A stretch of DNA of 64,000 nucleotides from NCBI GenBank assembly GCA_032871835.1, contig CM065303.1:54970597-55034596 (forward strand). The letters run 5' to 3'. Within the stretch, counting starts at the first letter, position 1; every line of letters starts with the position of its first letter. Origin of the DNA: Dipteronia dyeriana (taxonomy: Eukaryota; Streptophyta; Magnoliopsida; Sapindales; Sapindaceae). Made by a program: the position numbers and the translations under genes. Shown here piece by piece: positions 1 to 11,493 of this stretch. The notes beneath the pieces were generated by a model. That model made no database searches and was not told the DNA's origin. It saw only the letters and a list, made by a program, of their open reading frames with translations.

Positions 1-286
1 AGTGAGTGCTGGACCGAGTGATACAGATGGTTTGGAGCCAGAGCATCGTTGTGTGAGTGAACAGAGGCATTCGGACATAGAGTTAGCTCGTGAGGGACAC
101 CAGAGGCAGAAGCGGGTACGATTTAGGATATCTAGACATACTGTTGGAGATACCGGATTACGAGGAGACGTTAAAGGGGAGCGCGAGGTATGTTTAAATT
201 GTTGTTCTGCATTTATTTGTTTCAAACGCATTACAATGTGTAATTATTTTCAGGGTTGTCTGGAGCATAAAATCGAAGATTTGGAG

Positions 287-1094
287 TAGGGATGACCATT
301 TTACCCCGATGCTCCAAACCCCCGCTCCCCTATTCTATTTGGGGGAAATTTTTAGGGGGAAATGGGGAAATAGGGTGGGGGGTAGGGATGATTTTTAACC
401 CAAAATTTAAATGGGGTTGGGGATGGGGGGACCCGACCCCATCCCCATTTCCCCATTTCCCCATTTCCCCATTTCCTCATTTCCTCATTTCCTCAAGAAT
501 TCCTAGAAATGGGGTTGGGGTTGGGGTTGGGGTTGGGGTTGGTTGCCCCTATCCCCATTTCCCTCAAATATTATAATAATATATAAAATATATATTTTTA
601 TTATATTTTTAATATTTTTAATATTTTTAATAATTTTATTTTACTAACTATATATACATATTTATAAACTATAACTTAAATTACACACCAAGCAAGCTAA
701 CTATATATACATATTGATTTTCTTGTTAAATTATACACCAAGCAAGCTCCATATAATTTATTAACATATTTTACTAACTACATATACATATTAAACAACT
801 TAACTTTCATTTCAATTTGTATGAGATGTTATTTTGTATTTAAATTTATTGGATTGTGAATTTATGTGTTTCTTTAATATGTAATTTTTACTGATACAAG
901 AAAAATGGAGAAATGGGGAAACGAGAAACTTTGGGGAAATGGGGATGGAGATGGGGGGACCTCCCCCTAAAATTACCCCAACCCCATTTTCCCCAAATTG
1001 GGAAATTTAGGGGGGGATGAGGGAGGGTTTGGAAAATGGGTTTGTGGATGGGGGGACCTACATCCGCCCCCATTTCCCCATTTGGCCATCCCTA
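287..1094. mobile_element. Non-autonomous hAT element, CCCCATTT-rich family, copy 1
   Basis: The element is 808 bp, with ends TAGGGATGACCA and TGGCCATCCCTA and a perfect 8-bp target duplication ATTTGGAG at 279-286 and 1095-1102. That combination is diagnostic of the hAT superfamily. Subterminal zones are made of CCCCATTT and GGGGTT repeats and the core is AT-rich. No transposase is encoded. The copy at 51036-51693 is the same family in the opposite orientation: end sequence, subterminal blocks and AT core align throughout. Confidence 0.93.
511..543 (+). repeat. TTGGGG tandem repeat, G-quadruplex candidate
   Basis: Five runs of four G or close to it, separated by TT, form a textbook G-quadruplex pattern inside the hAT element. 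An 8-bp CCCCATTT/CCTCATTT repeat precedes it at about 442-495 with the opposite strand bias. Confidence 0.85.
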
Positions 1095-1514
1095 ATTTGG
1101 AGGCTTCGGTCCGTGCTTTACGGGATGATCTTCAGAGAAGTGATACAGAACGAAATAGACAACATCAGGAGTTAATGGACTTGGTTCGAGGGCGTTGGGG
1201 TTCGACATCACATACAACAATAGAGGGTCCACCGTCCCATGATCGAGACTACAGTCCCAAAGACAGAGACGAGCGACGTAGCCTTGTGGAGGGGACAGAC
1301 CCTGGGAGCGTAGGTCAGATGCAGGGTACCAGACCCGAGACACAAGGTACTGGGACTGGAGTTACAAGACAACATCAGGAGACTCGTATTGAAGGTACAC
1401 CTGACTTTCCCCTGCTTATGAAGGTCCAAGAGACTTCTTTCGATCGCTCACGTCGTCTGAGTGTTTCCTCCACCAGAGTTGACTCTACGGTTCGATCTCG
1501 TGGCACCCCTCCTT

Positions 1515-1665
1515 CCAAGGACACCTTCGGCTCATCCGGTCAGACCCTTTCTCCTAGGGACACCTCCGGACCATCCCGTGGGGCCTATCCTCATCCTAGG
1601 GACACATCTGGACCATCTGGTTTTGCCCATCCTCATCCCAAGGACACATTTGGACCATCCCGTCG
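1515..1665 (+). repeat. Tandem coding repeat, (K/R)DT(S/F)GPS units
   Basis: Four imperfect units of roughly 40-50 bp each begin with AAGGACAC or AGGGACAC and encode KDTFGSS, RDTSGPSRG, RDTSGPSGF and KDTFGPSRR. They lie in frame at the end of the coiled-coil gene and stop where the LTR begins. Confidence 0.75.
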
Positions 1666-1666
1666 G

Positions 1667-3782
1667 TGTTGGAACCCCGTTCACCGGTCACACAACGGAA
1701 CTAGGTTTTAAATTTTTTATATATATCATAATCTATATCTGGAACCAGTGAACTTGGGATCGTAATTATTTTTTGAAACTAATACATACAATATGTAAAC
1801 ACAGGAAATTGTAATCAATAAAATCAGAAGAAGATCTTACCAACGTTTGGAGGCTCCTTCACTTTTCGATATGCTCCTGTCTGAACCAATCTTACCAACG
1901 TTTGGAAGACTCCTTCATTTTATGATGTGCTCCTGTCTGAACCACTCGATCTTTCTCGCTATCTCCCGAAACTTGTAACTCCGTATAGGCGCGTCACGAT
2001 CTCAGGAACTTGAATTGAGGATGTAGAGAAATACTTGAAGAAACTCTTTCTTCTCAATCTGGTATATAGATTTCACGCACATATGAATTGTATCTTATAC
2101 AAAACTTATGTTTTTTTTTTATCTTTTTTTTTTGCGTGTGAATTAGGTGCACACAAAAACAAAAACAAAGTCAACTTTTTCTTAAAAAAAAACGCCTGCA
2201 CTCGCATGGTACAAAAAAATAATTAAAACAACCTATTTTTTTTCTCAAACTTAAATTCACGCCACCCATTGCGTTTTTGTTTTTTATATATTATATATAT
2301 ATCCTTATTTGTATCCTATACAAATACTTATATATGTGCACACACCAATTTATATCCAATACAACCTCTTGTGTTATAATTGGTATATATCTTTTAATTA
2401 TCATTTTCAAATATATCTAATATATTAAAAGTGATAATAAGTATTTTAAATTTAAACTTGAATTCAAATACTTAGATAAATGATTTAGTAAAATAAAATA
2501 ATCATATTATTTTATCTCCACTTAAATCTATATATCAACTGACACCCTCAAATTAATAGTTAATTAATAATTCATAATTATCAATATAATTAAATAATCT
2601 AATTATTTAATTAATTTAACTATTAACGTTCATTAATTAAATAATCTCATTATTCAATTAATTCCCGAATATATACGTGTCACTTTTGTAACACAATTAA
2701 TTGGACAATCTAATTAATTAACCGTGACCCTTGTTACCTAAATCAATCTGGCTAGTAAGGGGACCTAATGGACCCACAGTATTTTGAGCTCCAATAATCA
2801 TCGGAATCATTAATTAAAGAGCATCATTAATTAAAGAGCATTAATTACACTATTTAATTAATATTCCTTGATTATTAACTCCGGTGTTATTCCACTAAAA
2901 ACCCGAAACTGCACTCTCTCAACTGCAGATGCTTTTATACAGACCGATACAACTCGGTGTTCATCGATATAGCTATTACATATGGTGTGATCCTCCACAA
3001 TAGTTCATAATTAGAGTTGGGTCATAATGTCCGTTATACCCCTCTAATTACATATATCCTTTAAGTACCGTTGATTCTCTAATGGACAAAAAATCCCATT
3101 TCATCACGGAATTAGGAGAGCACTCATATTGTCCAAGCCCCGAATCAACCCTTAAGGGAACTACCATCTACTTCTCACAAGAAGGAGCGGATTCCACTAT
3201 TGTGTACAAACCTTCCCAACCATAAGCCAAACCGCAATCCCAACATACGGAGCATATTGATCGGGAAAAACATCCAACCTTACTCGTGGTATATCAAAGA
3301 CCACGATCTAACCTAAAGGAGTCGATAAGACACTCATGATTAAGATCATCCACATATAACCATCATTAGTTGATATATATGAATCTCATCGGTAAACGGA
3401 TCTTGGTGAGAGATTCATATAGATCATGGTCCAGTCCTATATGATCACATCATACAATGTGCCTCCATTCTTATATCTCATATGAATGATTCATGATAGA
3501 ATCATCATACATTACGGAATGGACCGAGCTATAGATTAACCACAAATAAAGTACCCAGCTTTATTTGTTATCTGTGAACTCTTTAGATTACACGTCTCTT
3601 ACTGTATCCATCTATATATGATACTCATATACACAGTTTGAGATTACATCCGACAATCTTGGATGTTAAATAAATGCACAAGTTATATAATAAACAACAC
3701 AACAAGAATGAATTAAACTTTTCATTTTATTTATTTCATAAATCCATTTACAAATTACATCTTTAGTGCATAAACCCCAACA
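1667..3782 (-). mobile_element. Probable solo LTR of a copia-type retrotransposon
   Basis: This 2.1-kb non-coding block interrupts the Ulp1 gene. On the - strand it starts TGTTGGGG and ends CCAACA, giving 6-bp inverted ends as in plant LTRs. Flanking pentamers (GTCGG at 1662-1666, CTCGA at 3783-3787) match at only three positions, so the left border is less certain than the right. No gag-pol is present. A 55-bp tandem duplication containing CTTACCAACGTTTGGA lies near the left end at 1836-1945. The style, a long AT-rich LTR with TGTTGGGG, fits copia elements; that is inference. Confidence 0.55.
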
Positions 3783-3789
3783 CTCGAAT

Positions 3790-3850
3790 TCATCACACTA
3801 GAGTTTCGCTTTCATCACACTAGAGTTTCGCTTTCATCACACTCGAATTC
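3790..3850 (+). repeat. 22-bp direct repeats
   Basis: Nearly three copies of a unit containing TCATCACACTAGAGTTTCGC follow the LTR border. They lie between the LTR and the first recognisable Ulp1 residues. Confidence 0.7.
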
Positions 3851-3861
3851 TAACGTTGTTT

Positions 3862-4836
3862 TGTAATTATGTTTCATCATATGGATGCGTACCTGAACAT
3901 CTTACAGAAGCGTTAGGGAGCATACCTCACTATGTATAACTTAAGGATGAACATTCTATGTACCCAGTTCTTTGTAAGTGTTTTTTAGTGTTCATAACTC
4001 CATTGTGTTTTTTAATGTTCGTAACTCCACTGTTTTCTGTTATCCTAACTCCGCTGGAAATGATTTTTCTACAGTCATTGTTGGAGTATCAGTGGGATAG
4101 AAAAATGCCTCGTGATGCTGACGGGGAAGTTAAGACGCTGGGGTGAAATGTGTTGCAGTACAAGTGATCCGCTGACAACCTTATGACCGTACATGGATTA
4201 CTCACCGAAGGAAACCGACCATGACACGAGGCTGACATAATAAGTGTTATTAAATAAAGGCATCAATATGTTTCTCCCAAAATTTTGGCGAACAATATGA
4301 TTTTACCATATCTCTATGTGTTGTACAGGTTCTTATTCCATACAACGTCGGACACCAGCATTGGCTTATGCCCAGCGTGGACCCGACTACTGGGATGATA
4401 CACATCATAGAGCCCTTCAGACAGGATGTCCTTGTACATATCAGGAAATGACAGGTACGACCACTGAGATGGTTTCTCCCTTCGATGTTGCATCAGTCCG
4501 GGTTTCACGAAGCTAGGAAACCCGACAAGGAGAAGTTCCAGAGGCTGAAAAAGCCTTTTAGGGTAAGCCTGCTGTCGAGATCAGCTGTGCCGCAACAACA
4601 GAAAAGGTATACGTGTTCGAACATCAAAGTAACTTCCTGTATAATTTATTATGAGCTTAACAGATGTGCTTGTCATGCATTGCAACGGTAACTGTATGGC
4701 GCATATGTTGAGGTTGACAGAGTACGTACTTGCAAACATGGTATAGTACGACTGGACTGAAGATGATATGCCCACCATATGGGAGAAGATGGACGTGGAG
4801 GTGTTCTGTAACTTCCAACCACAATTCCGATTGTAG
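3862..4836 (+). pseudogene. Ulp1-type cysteine protease (C48-like) catalytic domain, broken
   Basis: C48 peptidases cleave SUMO or similar precursors, and MULE-borne copies are common in plants. A first block reads MDAYLNILQKR at about 3881. After a gap with splice-like borders (TTGTACAG at 4321-4328) comes VLIPYNVGHQHWLM followed by VDPTTGMIHIIEPF. This supplies the catalytic His (4359-4361, before Trp) and Asp (4380-4382). The Cys block reads GNCMAHMLRLTEYVLANM, with the Cys at 4693-4695; the residue after it is Met where Gly is usual. A TAG stop (4744-4746) breaks the frame before YDWTEDDMP, and the tail ends at the TAG at 4834-4836. An earlier TAG follows QKR. The blocks are in more than one frame, so no full protease is made. 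It converges on the MURA gene. Confidence 0.75.
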
Positions 4837-5090
4837 TGACTGTATATAATTTTTTTATATACATTTTTTTTAATATTATCATTCTTTGATTATTTAAATT
4901 TGTTTACGTTGCACAATAACACATTGCATACCGATCTTAAAAAGGAAACTTAAAATTTACATCCCCATTTAATTTGAAAAGGGAAATGAGATACAAGTCG
5001 TACAATTACAACTAATGAAAATGACTCCCAACTGAACGCGTCCATTCATACTACGATGGAGTCTTTCTGATGGCACGTCTGTTTATTGTG

Positions 5091-7791
5091 TCAAACTGAA
5101 TGATAGATGTTACATTTGCACTGGTATTCCTGAGGAATAACTCTGTTCGGACCATCATTATTCAAAAGCGGGTTAGGACACCTTCTAGCATTATGACCTG
5201 ATTGTCCACATCTTCTACACGATTGAGTGGTTTTTCTCTCTGAGACGAGGCATTTCGGCCCCCCCCTCGAACGTCCTGCTTGCCTTCTGGATAATGGATT
5301 CAATACAACATGCCCATCAATGTCGGCTAACACTACCTAAGAAGAAGGATGGCCAACATACATAATAGGAACCGAGTACGCAACGATAAGTGTCTATCTC
5401 TTGTAGAAGTCTGCACACAAAGAAATGAAATCTAAGTTTCGCTCACTGGAAGAACATAAAAGTTATATATAAAATCCATTTCCAATAACACAAAGATGTG
5501 AAATCCAAGTACCGTACCTTACTGCTGTATAGAAACATGTCCATTTGAAATTTGTTACACGTGCAAGTCTTACGGGCTAAGTCAACAGTCCATTGCTTCC
5601 CGGACCGTTTGACGGAGAATATGTTTCAGTCAATTGGATTGACGGTCATATAACCACACTCCTCAACACATTTGAGGATCATAAGATGTGATACGTCGGT
5701 CAATTGATGACGCATGGACTGTATAGCTCAATGGCGATCATGAAACCACCTATGTAGCATATTTCTAACGAACTCTGCCAGTGTCAACATAGGAAATTGC
5801 CGTGCAAAATTTAGGCATGAGTTTATGCATTTAGCAAAATTTGTTGTCATTACCCTATGCCTTCTTTCCGGACAGTATACATCGGACCACTTGTGGGGAC
5901 CAGCATCATTGGTATAATCATATGCATTTTGGTAAATGTTACATAACTCTTCAATGTGGCGATTATATTTCAATTCAGTGTACGATCTAGTTGCTTTGTC
6001 CATTATGGATGCTACATCCTTTCTATGAAATCGTTTTTTCATATTTTCAACAAAATACTAACAACATATCGTATGGGTTGCATTGGGAAACACTTTAGAA
6101 ATCCCAGCTTCAATGCTTACATGTCGATCGGAAATGAAAAACAGATCATCAATATGACCAATGGCGCACTTCAAGCAATCTAAAAATCATTCCTATGAAA
6201 GGTTGTTTTCTGAGTCATCATACCCAAAAGCAATTGGATACACCTGTTCGTTCTCATCTTTTGCAGTGGCAACAAACATTGTACCCCCGAATCTTCCCTT
6301 CGAAATGGTACAATCTACAACAATAACTGCATGCATACACCTCCAAAATCCTCAAAGTAAGGCACTTAACGATATGAAAAAAATAGAGAAATTTACCATC
6401 TTTATCACACTGTAAGTTAGTGATTGTGCCAGCATTTTATTGTTCCAACACGTATCCGAAAGATGACAGTAGTTGGAAGTTTTCTTCATGCGTTCCATAG
6501 GTGAGTGACAACGCATAATGTATGGCTTGATGCGCCTTATTGTATATGATTTGGATGCCATACATTGTTTTCATGTTTGTGATTATGTCCTTCAGACGCA
6601 TGAGATGACCATCTTGTTGTTGAAATCTATGTGCTACCACTTCTCCAATTATGACTACACTAGTTGTTCGGTGGCGACGGTGAATCTCCTCCAATGGACA
6701 AGTGTGTTCGTTAAAAAAACTTCTTACTTGGAAGTATATCCTTTCATCTCTCCTCACAGCTCATAACTTCCACGTACAGTTGTCCATCGAACAAACCAGA
6801 TGTAACATTGTCTTATTGGACCTTTTTACATTCCACTCGAAGTTCTGCCGCATTGCAAAATGATCAACTAGTCTCTTCAATCCTTTTTAGTAGGAACAAA
6901 TTACTCATTATATATCATGCTTGCAGATTCTTCTTCTACCAAGTTCCTGTTTCCACCCATACCAAACAAGTATGAATCTGTTTCGGGAATAACCCACGTT
7001 GTGGTATTATTAGAATCATATGGAGTTACATTAGGGCGAACCTCAAAGGTCCTAGCTATATTTGGTGCACTAAAACTAAATCTCTATACACTTCTTGCAC
7101 GTCTTTCCATTTGGACAGGTTCTTCCTCTTCCATATTGTTTATAACATTATCTACAGATGAAAATTTACCTCATTACCCAACTCATTAATCGACCCAAGA
7201 TTCGGTTCAGTGTTCTCCTCATTGTTCATGTCATTGAAGAACTCATTGTAATGGTGGTTGAACTACCCATCATTCATCTCAATTTGACATCCAAACACAT
7301 CATCAAATTGAGGTATGATTAATTCACCGTGGTCGGCTACTTTCGGTGGAACACCACGCATGTTTTTCCGACCGTCAATCCTACTTTTTTCTGTGAACAA
7401 CTGGTTGCATCCGCCTCACGATCGAAATTGTTTGGTGTTATCACGATGAATGATATTTTCACCAATGACACCTTCTATTGGCCTTTCAATTAGACTAACA
7501 CATACTTGAGGGATCACCCTATCTTCCCCCTAGCATAAACTGAACATCATCGCCGTTTCTTATAAATGTACGACATGTAGTCCCAAGAACGATGGATATA
7601 CACTGTAGATCAACACTATATTTGTTCTCATCATACTTCATAACGGTTTGCACGATCGACACTAGTTCATCGTAAGTCATATTCTTTGACACATACAATC
7701 CTTGGTTATCGGAACCTAAATACCTCTGACTTCCGTCGGGTAACTGCTCATATCGATCATTGTAAGATATGACTATTCTCACCCGATTCAT
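5091..7791 (-). pseudogene. MURA-type transposase of a Mutator-like element, broken
   Basis: On the - strand, from 7791: an N-terminal block (QRYLGSDNQGLYVSKNMTYD), a linker with WVIPETDSYLFG near 6990, then the DNA-binding block with VRSFFNEHTCPLEEIHRRHR (about 6720). The DDE core follows in one frame from about 6340 to 5730, with VVDCTI for the first Asp (Gly of the usual DGT replaced), FISDRHVSIEAGI for the second, and HKWSDVYCPERRHRVMTTN. Near 5540 is CTCNKFQMDMF, the start of a SWIM zinc finger whose second Cys-His pair is lost. The C-terminus has a CCHC knuckle, CRRCGQSGHNARRC (about 5200). At least five in-frame stops plus frameshifts inactivate it, but the core is otherwise well preserved. 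Confidence 0.88.
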
Positions 7792-7802
7792 TCTCCTGTT
7801 AA

Positions 7803-8345
7803 TAACATCTAATTAAAAATTAACATAACAATTAAAAAATCCTCGAGCTTTTTTAATAAGTACTCGAGATTTTGTTGCAACCGATCGAGCTTCTTTCAGA
7901 AGTACTCGAGATTTTCTTGGCAAGTTATCAAGTTTTTTTGCCAACTGCATGATCGAGTTTTTTTTTTCAAGTTCTCGAGAAGTTTAGAACATCTAATTAA
8001 AAATAAAATAACAATTAAAAAAACCTCGAACTTTTTTAAGAAGTACTCGAGAATTTGTTGCAACCGATCGAGCTTTTTTCAGAAGTACTCGAGATTTTCT
8101 TGGCAACCGCTTGAGCTTTTTTACCAACTGCATGATCAAACTTTTTTAGACCGTCGTCGAGCTTCTTTTTCAAGTTCCCAAGAAGTTTTTTCCTCGGTCC
8201 GAGCTTTTTATAAACAGATGCATCCGAGCTTTTTATAAAAAGGTCCAAGCCTTTTTCGAACTACAACAACAATCTCGGAACCGTTGAAAAAAAAGCTCGA
8301 ACCATTGTCATAAAAGCTCGGAACAGTGGTAAAAAAGCTCGAAAA
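7803..8345. repeat. CGAG-based degenerate repeats at the MULE 5' end, with a 185-bp duplication
   Basis: The stretch upstream of the transposase start is made of irregular units such as GTACTCGAGATTTT and CGATCGAGCTTTTTT. A block of about 120 bp (7803-7922) recurs almost unchanged at 7988-8106, an offset of about 185 bp. The same CGAG-plus-T-run theme, in reverse sense, fills the related element at 21197-23301. Confidence 0.75.
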
Positions 8346-8619
8346 AAACAAAAAAAAACAAAAAAAACTTAGCAAAAGGAAAAATAATCTCGACCACATT
8401 TTGGGTTTTACAAGTTCATACACGGATGGATACATGGTAAATACATAAAAAAATAAGATCATAAAGGAATGTTACCTATTGATTCGAAAAGACTTCAATA
8501 ATTTTTTTTGAAAACAGTTTGGAGTTGTAGATCGATCTTCGGATAACAATTTTAGAGAAACAACACAACTTTTCATTTTTAAAGAGTTGATTGAAGCACA
8601 CAGACAATTTTTAAGGGTA

Positions 8620-8669
8620 TTTTGGACAGTTCACAATAATATGTGTCTTTTGAACATAAGTTATTAAAC
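8620..8669 (-). repeat. Right terminal inverted repeat of the MULE
   Basis: On the - strand it reads TTTAATAACTTATGTTC followed by AAAAGACACATATTATTGTG. Nearly the same sequence is found at 21198-21240 and, inverted, at 23258-23300, showing that it is a family terminus. I could not fix the last base or a 9-bp target duplication. Confidence 0.7.
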
Positions 8670-9044
8670 GATGGATGTCGTTATAACTCAATTAAAAAAA
8701 AAGTTGACTTTCTTCACCATTCCCAATATATATATATACAAAATTCTGTAATGGATCATCTGGATTTGTAAATGAAGCTTTTCTGGTTCTTCTCTTGGAC
8801 CTCATCTATCTCTAATCTGTTCTTGCTTGCATCTTAGCTACAAAATCGAGGCACTTGAAACTCGAAAGAGATCAAGATTCAATCTATCTTGTCGGTGGCT
8901 TAGTGCCATTACAAGAGATGTCAATGTAAATCCAACTTCACGGAATCTGGTATGAAATTGCAATAATAATAGGTTTGGGCAAGAAAAAAAATCCAGAAGG
9001 ATGGCGATGATAGGAACCGCCGACGGTCACCGGAATACAGCGAG
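8670..9044. other. Single-copy-looking spacer
   Basis: This lies between the MULE and the hAT element. It contains short open stretches, for example an ATG at 9001 reading about 18 codons across the hAT site, but nothing I recognise. It may be the original distal promoter of the BCCIP gene. Confidence 0.4.
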
Positions 9045-11053
9045 TAGGGCTAGCAATTCGGGTTCGTGGGTCGGGTTGACCTCAACCCGACACGACCCGA
9101 ATAGAATTAACCATTAACCCGACACGACCCGTTTAATTAAATGGGTTAATCATCTGAAACCCAGCACGACACGAATAAATACACGGGTTAAACGAGTTGA
9201 CCTGTCACACGTTTAATAATCTAATCGAATCTTAATGGGTCGGATTTGACCCGTGTGACCCGTATAACCCGTATAACCCGAAACCATTTAACAAATTTGC
9301 CTAACATTTAAAAAAAAAAAATCATATTAATCTACCACAAATACATCAAACCTTGTAGAGTAATAAATTTTAATAATTCAATCAAATCCAATCAAATCCA
9401 ATCTAATATCATTAAATAATGCAACAAATATAAAATTAAATACAGTCATCCCGAAAGATAAATATAGTTATCCACTTATCCATAGTCCTTACAAAGTTAA
9501 AAAAAAATGAATCCATAAATAATCCATACAGTCATCCATAAATCACAAATTGGTCCAAATTGTTATCCAAAGAAATTGATGGATTGAAAAGAAATTGCCT
9601 TCCTCTTCCTCTCCCAAACTTGGAATAACGTCATTGTTTGAACTTGAATCCATAGATTTTGCTGCAAAACAACATATAAATGCAACACAATTCAAGACTT
9701 ACCAAGCCATAATTTTGTAAGTCTACAAAGTTACTAAACTAATGTCCTGAAAACATTTCCATTTCACTAAACAAAACAGTCCAAAAAATTATTGTAAAAA
9801 TTCATTAACCACCAAGAGCAGCACTGATTTAGATCGTCAGTATTGCATTTTGGGTAAAAATTGATAAAATGAGCATTCTAATTACAATTTTTAGTTAAAT
9901 CGAATATGGTCAACTTGAATAGACGTTCTCTTGCAAGACTGCCTAACAATCAGTTATCTTTCAGAGTAAAATGAGCATTCTCAATTCGTGCTCTTGTAGG
10001 ACTGCCTGCTCATCAAAGGTTCAGTCTACCCACCACAATTCCACAAACACAACCAAACAAAGGGAGTTTCGACACTAAAAAGAAACCAAGCAAAGGGTAT
10101 ACTACTGTTCATCTTCTTCACACAGCCAAACCCACAAACACAAAAATAATTCTATATTCAAACAACATTTGGATTCCGTTTCAAACCCTAAAAAATTTCC
10201 ATAAAATAAATGTCATATGGAGTTTCAACACTAAAAAGAAACCAAGCAAATGGTAGAGTTTTAATTACCTCTAGAAAATCTCAGTAGCCGGTGACGGAGA
10301 CGACAGGTGAGGGACGACGAGCAACCAAGCAGTTCTGATGACAGGAACGACGACGACGACGATGACGACGATGACGACGACGACGATGATGATGTGGGAG
10401 AGCCGAAGAGGAGGTTGGCGATCTGTCGATGAGAGTGATAGAAGGCGACTGAGACTCTGAGACGACGATGACGACAGGTGAGGGACAAAGACGACGACGT
10501 GGGAGAGTTGGAGAGGAGGTTAGCGATCTGTCAATGAGAGTGATAGAAAGCGACTGAGACTTTGAGACGACGACGACAGGTGAGGGACGATGACGACGAC
10601 GACAGGTGAGGGACGACAACGACAGGTGAGGGACGACGACGACGACGACGATGTGGGAGAACCGGAGAGAAGGTTGGCGACTTAGCGATCTGTAGATGAG
10701 AGTGAGGCGTGAGCGACTGAAAGTGTTAGGGTGAGGAGTGAGGCAGTGAAGCCAGTGAGCGATTGAAAAGGTTAGGGTTTGGGTTAAAACTTAAAAGAAT
10801 GTTTATATAGTATGCTAAAATTTATTTTCAGTCCCTGTAATAATAATAATTATAAATGTATCTGTAAAACTATACGGGTTAAACGGGTCACCCGTGAACC
10901 CTTGTATCCAAACCCGACAAGACCCGTTAAATAAACGGGTTAAACGGGTTGATCCGATTACAACCCGAACCCGTTTTAAAGTCAACCCAACCCGTTTATT
11001 GACCTCGGGTTCGTGTCGGGTTGACGGGTTACGGATCAATTTTGCCAGCTCTA
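9045..11053. mobile_element. Non-autonomous hAT element rich in CGGGTT/AACCCG, 2 kb
   Basis: Ends TAGGGCTAGCAA and TTGCCAGCTCTA are flanked by a perfect 8-bp duplication ACAGCGAG (9037-9044 and 11054-11061). Both subterminal regions are packed with AACCCGACACGACCCG-type motifs. No transposase is readable. The 3' half carries CGA/CATC-rich repeats. The element lies about 440 bases upstream of the BCCIP start codon and so split the gene's upstream region. Confidence 0.93.
10300..10680. repeat. GACGAC-rich repeats inside the hAT
   Basis: Three imperfect copies of a segment containing CTGTCGATGAGAGTGATAG and GACAGGTGAGGGAC alternate with (GAC/GAT)n tracts. The open frames of up to about 110 codons here are simple-sequence artefacts. 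Confidence 0.75.
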
Positions 11054-11493
11054 ACAGCGAGGACTATAAGTTGATGTCAGAGATGTGGAATGTGTGATGG
11101 GGAAAAAATCTTCAATACATCTAGTACACTGCTGAATGATGCATCCGACCATCAAAGAGCAGACAATACCGGGTACACCATTCAACGATGCACCGTAGCA
11201 CTAAAGATTTTCTCGTGATGGGGACGGAGGGAGAAAAGGAAAGTCGACTCGGAAATGCAGGATTTTTTTTTTAAACTTTAATGTGCCACGTGTGAATTGT
11301 TGAGTGGGACCGATGCACCACATCAGAATGTAGCACGCACCGGTTTGTAAATTTGATTTAGGTTTTCATTTGAATACTTCTCTTCATTCTTTGTCCGCAG
11401 CTTCTCCAAATCTTACCCAAATGGTTCAATCCTTAAATCACTCAATCTCTATTAGCTTTGATTTGTGTATGCAGTGTAACAGGAGCAGATAAG
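11054..11493 (+). promoter_or_regulatory. Proximal promoter and 5' leader of the BCCIP gene
   Basis: The 440 bases between the hAT and the start codon contain a G-box CACGTG at 11287-11292 and a pyrimidine-rich leader. No clear TATA box is visible. The leader includes the uORF annotated separately, and possible 3' splice-like sequence (TATGCAG) close to the start could mean a leader intron. Confidence 0.5.
11421..11492 (+). promoter_or_regulatory. Upstream ORF, 23 codons, ending one base before the main start
   Basis: An ATG at 11421 opens a 23-codon frame that stops with TAA at 11490-11492; the main ATG is at 11494. If the leader is not spliced here, scanning ribosomes would meet this uORF first, and re-initiation distance is essentially zero. 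Confidence 0.45.

Larger units (their letters stand above)
1..1666 (+). pseudogene. N-terminal, coiled-coil part of the MULE Ulp1-type gene, split by an hAT insertion
   Basis: The gene enters from the left edge. Exon one ends at 187, and a 66-base intron (188-253, GTATGT to TTTTCAG) precedes an exon starting GGT TGT CTG. The reading frame is cut at 286 by an hAT element and resumes exactly at 1103 after its 8-base target duplication. Read across, the product has a heptad-like, charged stretch (around SVRALRDDLQRSDTERN), then a hydrophilic tail ending in degenerate repeats of the type (K/R)DT(S/F)GPS. I know of no catalytic motif here. The link to the Ulp1 domain at 3862-4836 rests on same strand, order and spacing once the LTR at 1667-3782 is removed. 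Without the insertions the frame is open, so the hAT is a fairly recent lesion. The last residues before the stop at 1709 appear to belong to the LTR rather than the gene. Confidence 0.5.
1..8669. mobile_element. Right-hand part of an Ulp1-carrying Mutator-like element (MULE), decayed
   Basis: I infer one composite element. A MURA transposase relic on the - strand (5091-7791) and an Ulp1-type protease relic on the + strand (1-1666 and 3862-4836) converge on a 250-base gap. Upstream of the transposase lies a terminal-repeat sequence (8620-8669) whose inverted partner occurs at both ends of the element at 21197-23301, which fixes the right border near 8669. No left terminal repeat is visible, so the left border is probably outside the window. 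An hAT element (287-1094) and a copia-like LTR (1667-3782) are later insertions. Plant MULEs carrying both mudrA and ULP1-like genes are known (KAONASHI-type, and similar melon elements); placing this one among them is inference. Confidence 0.65.

Noticed and set aside
10261..10619. Serine- or arginine-rich ORFs of 75-112 codons on the - strand
   Set aside because: Products of (GAC/GAT)n simple sequence inside an hAT element; no start context or homology is visible.
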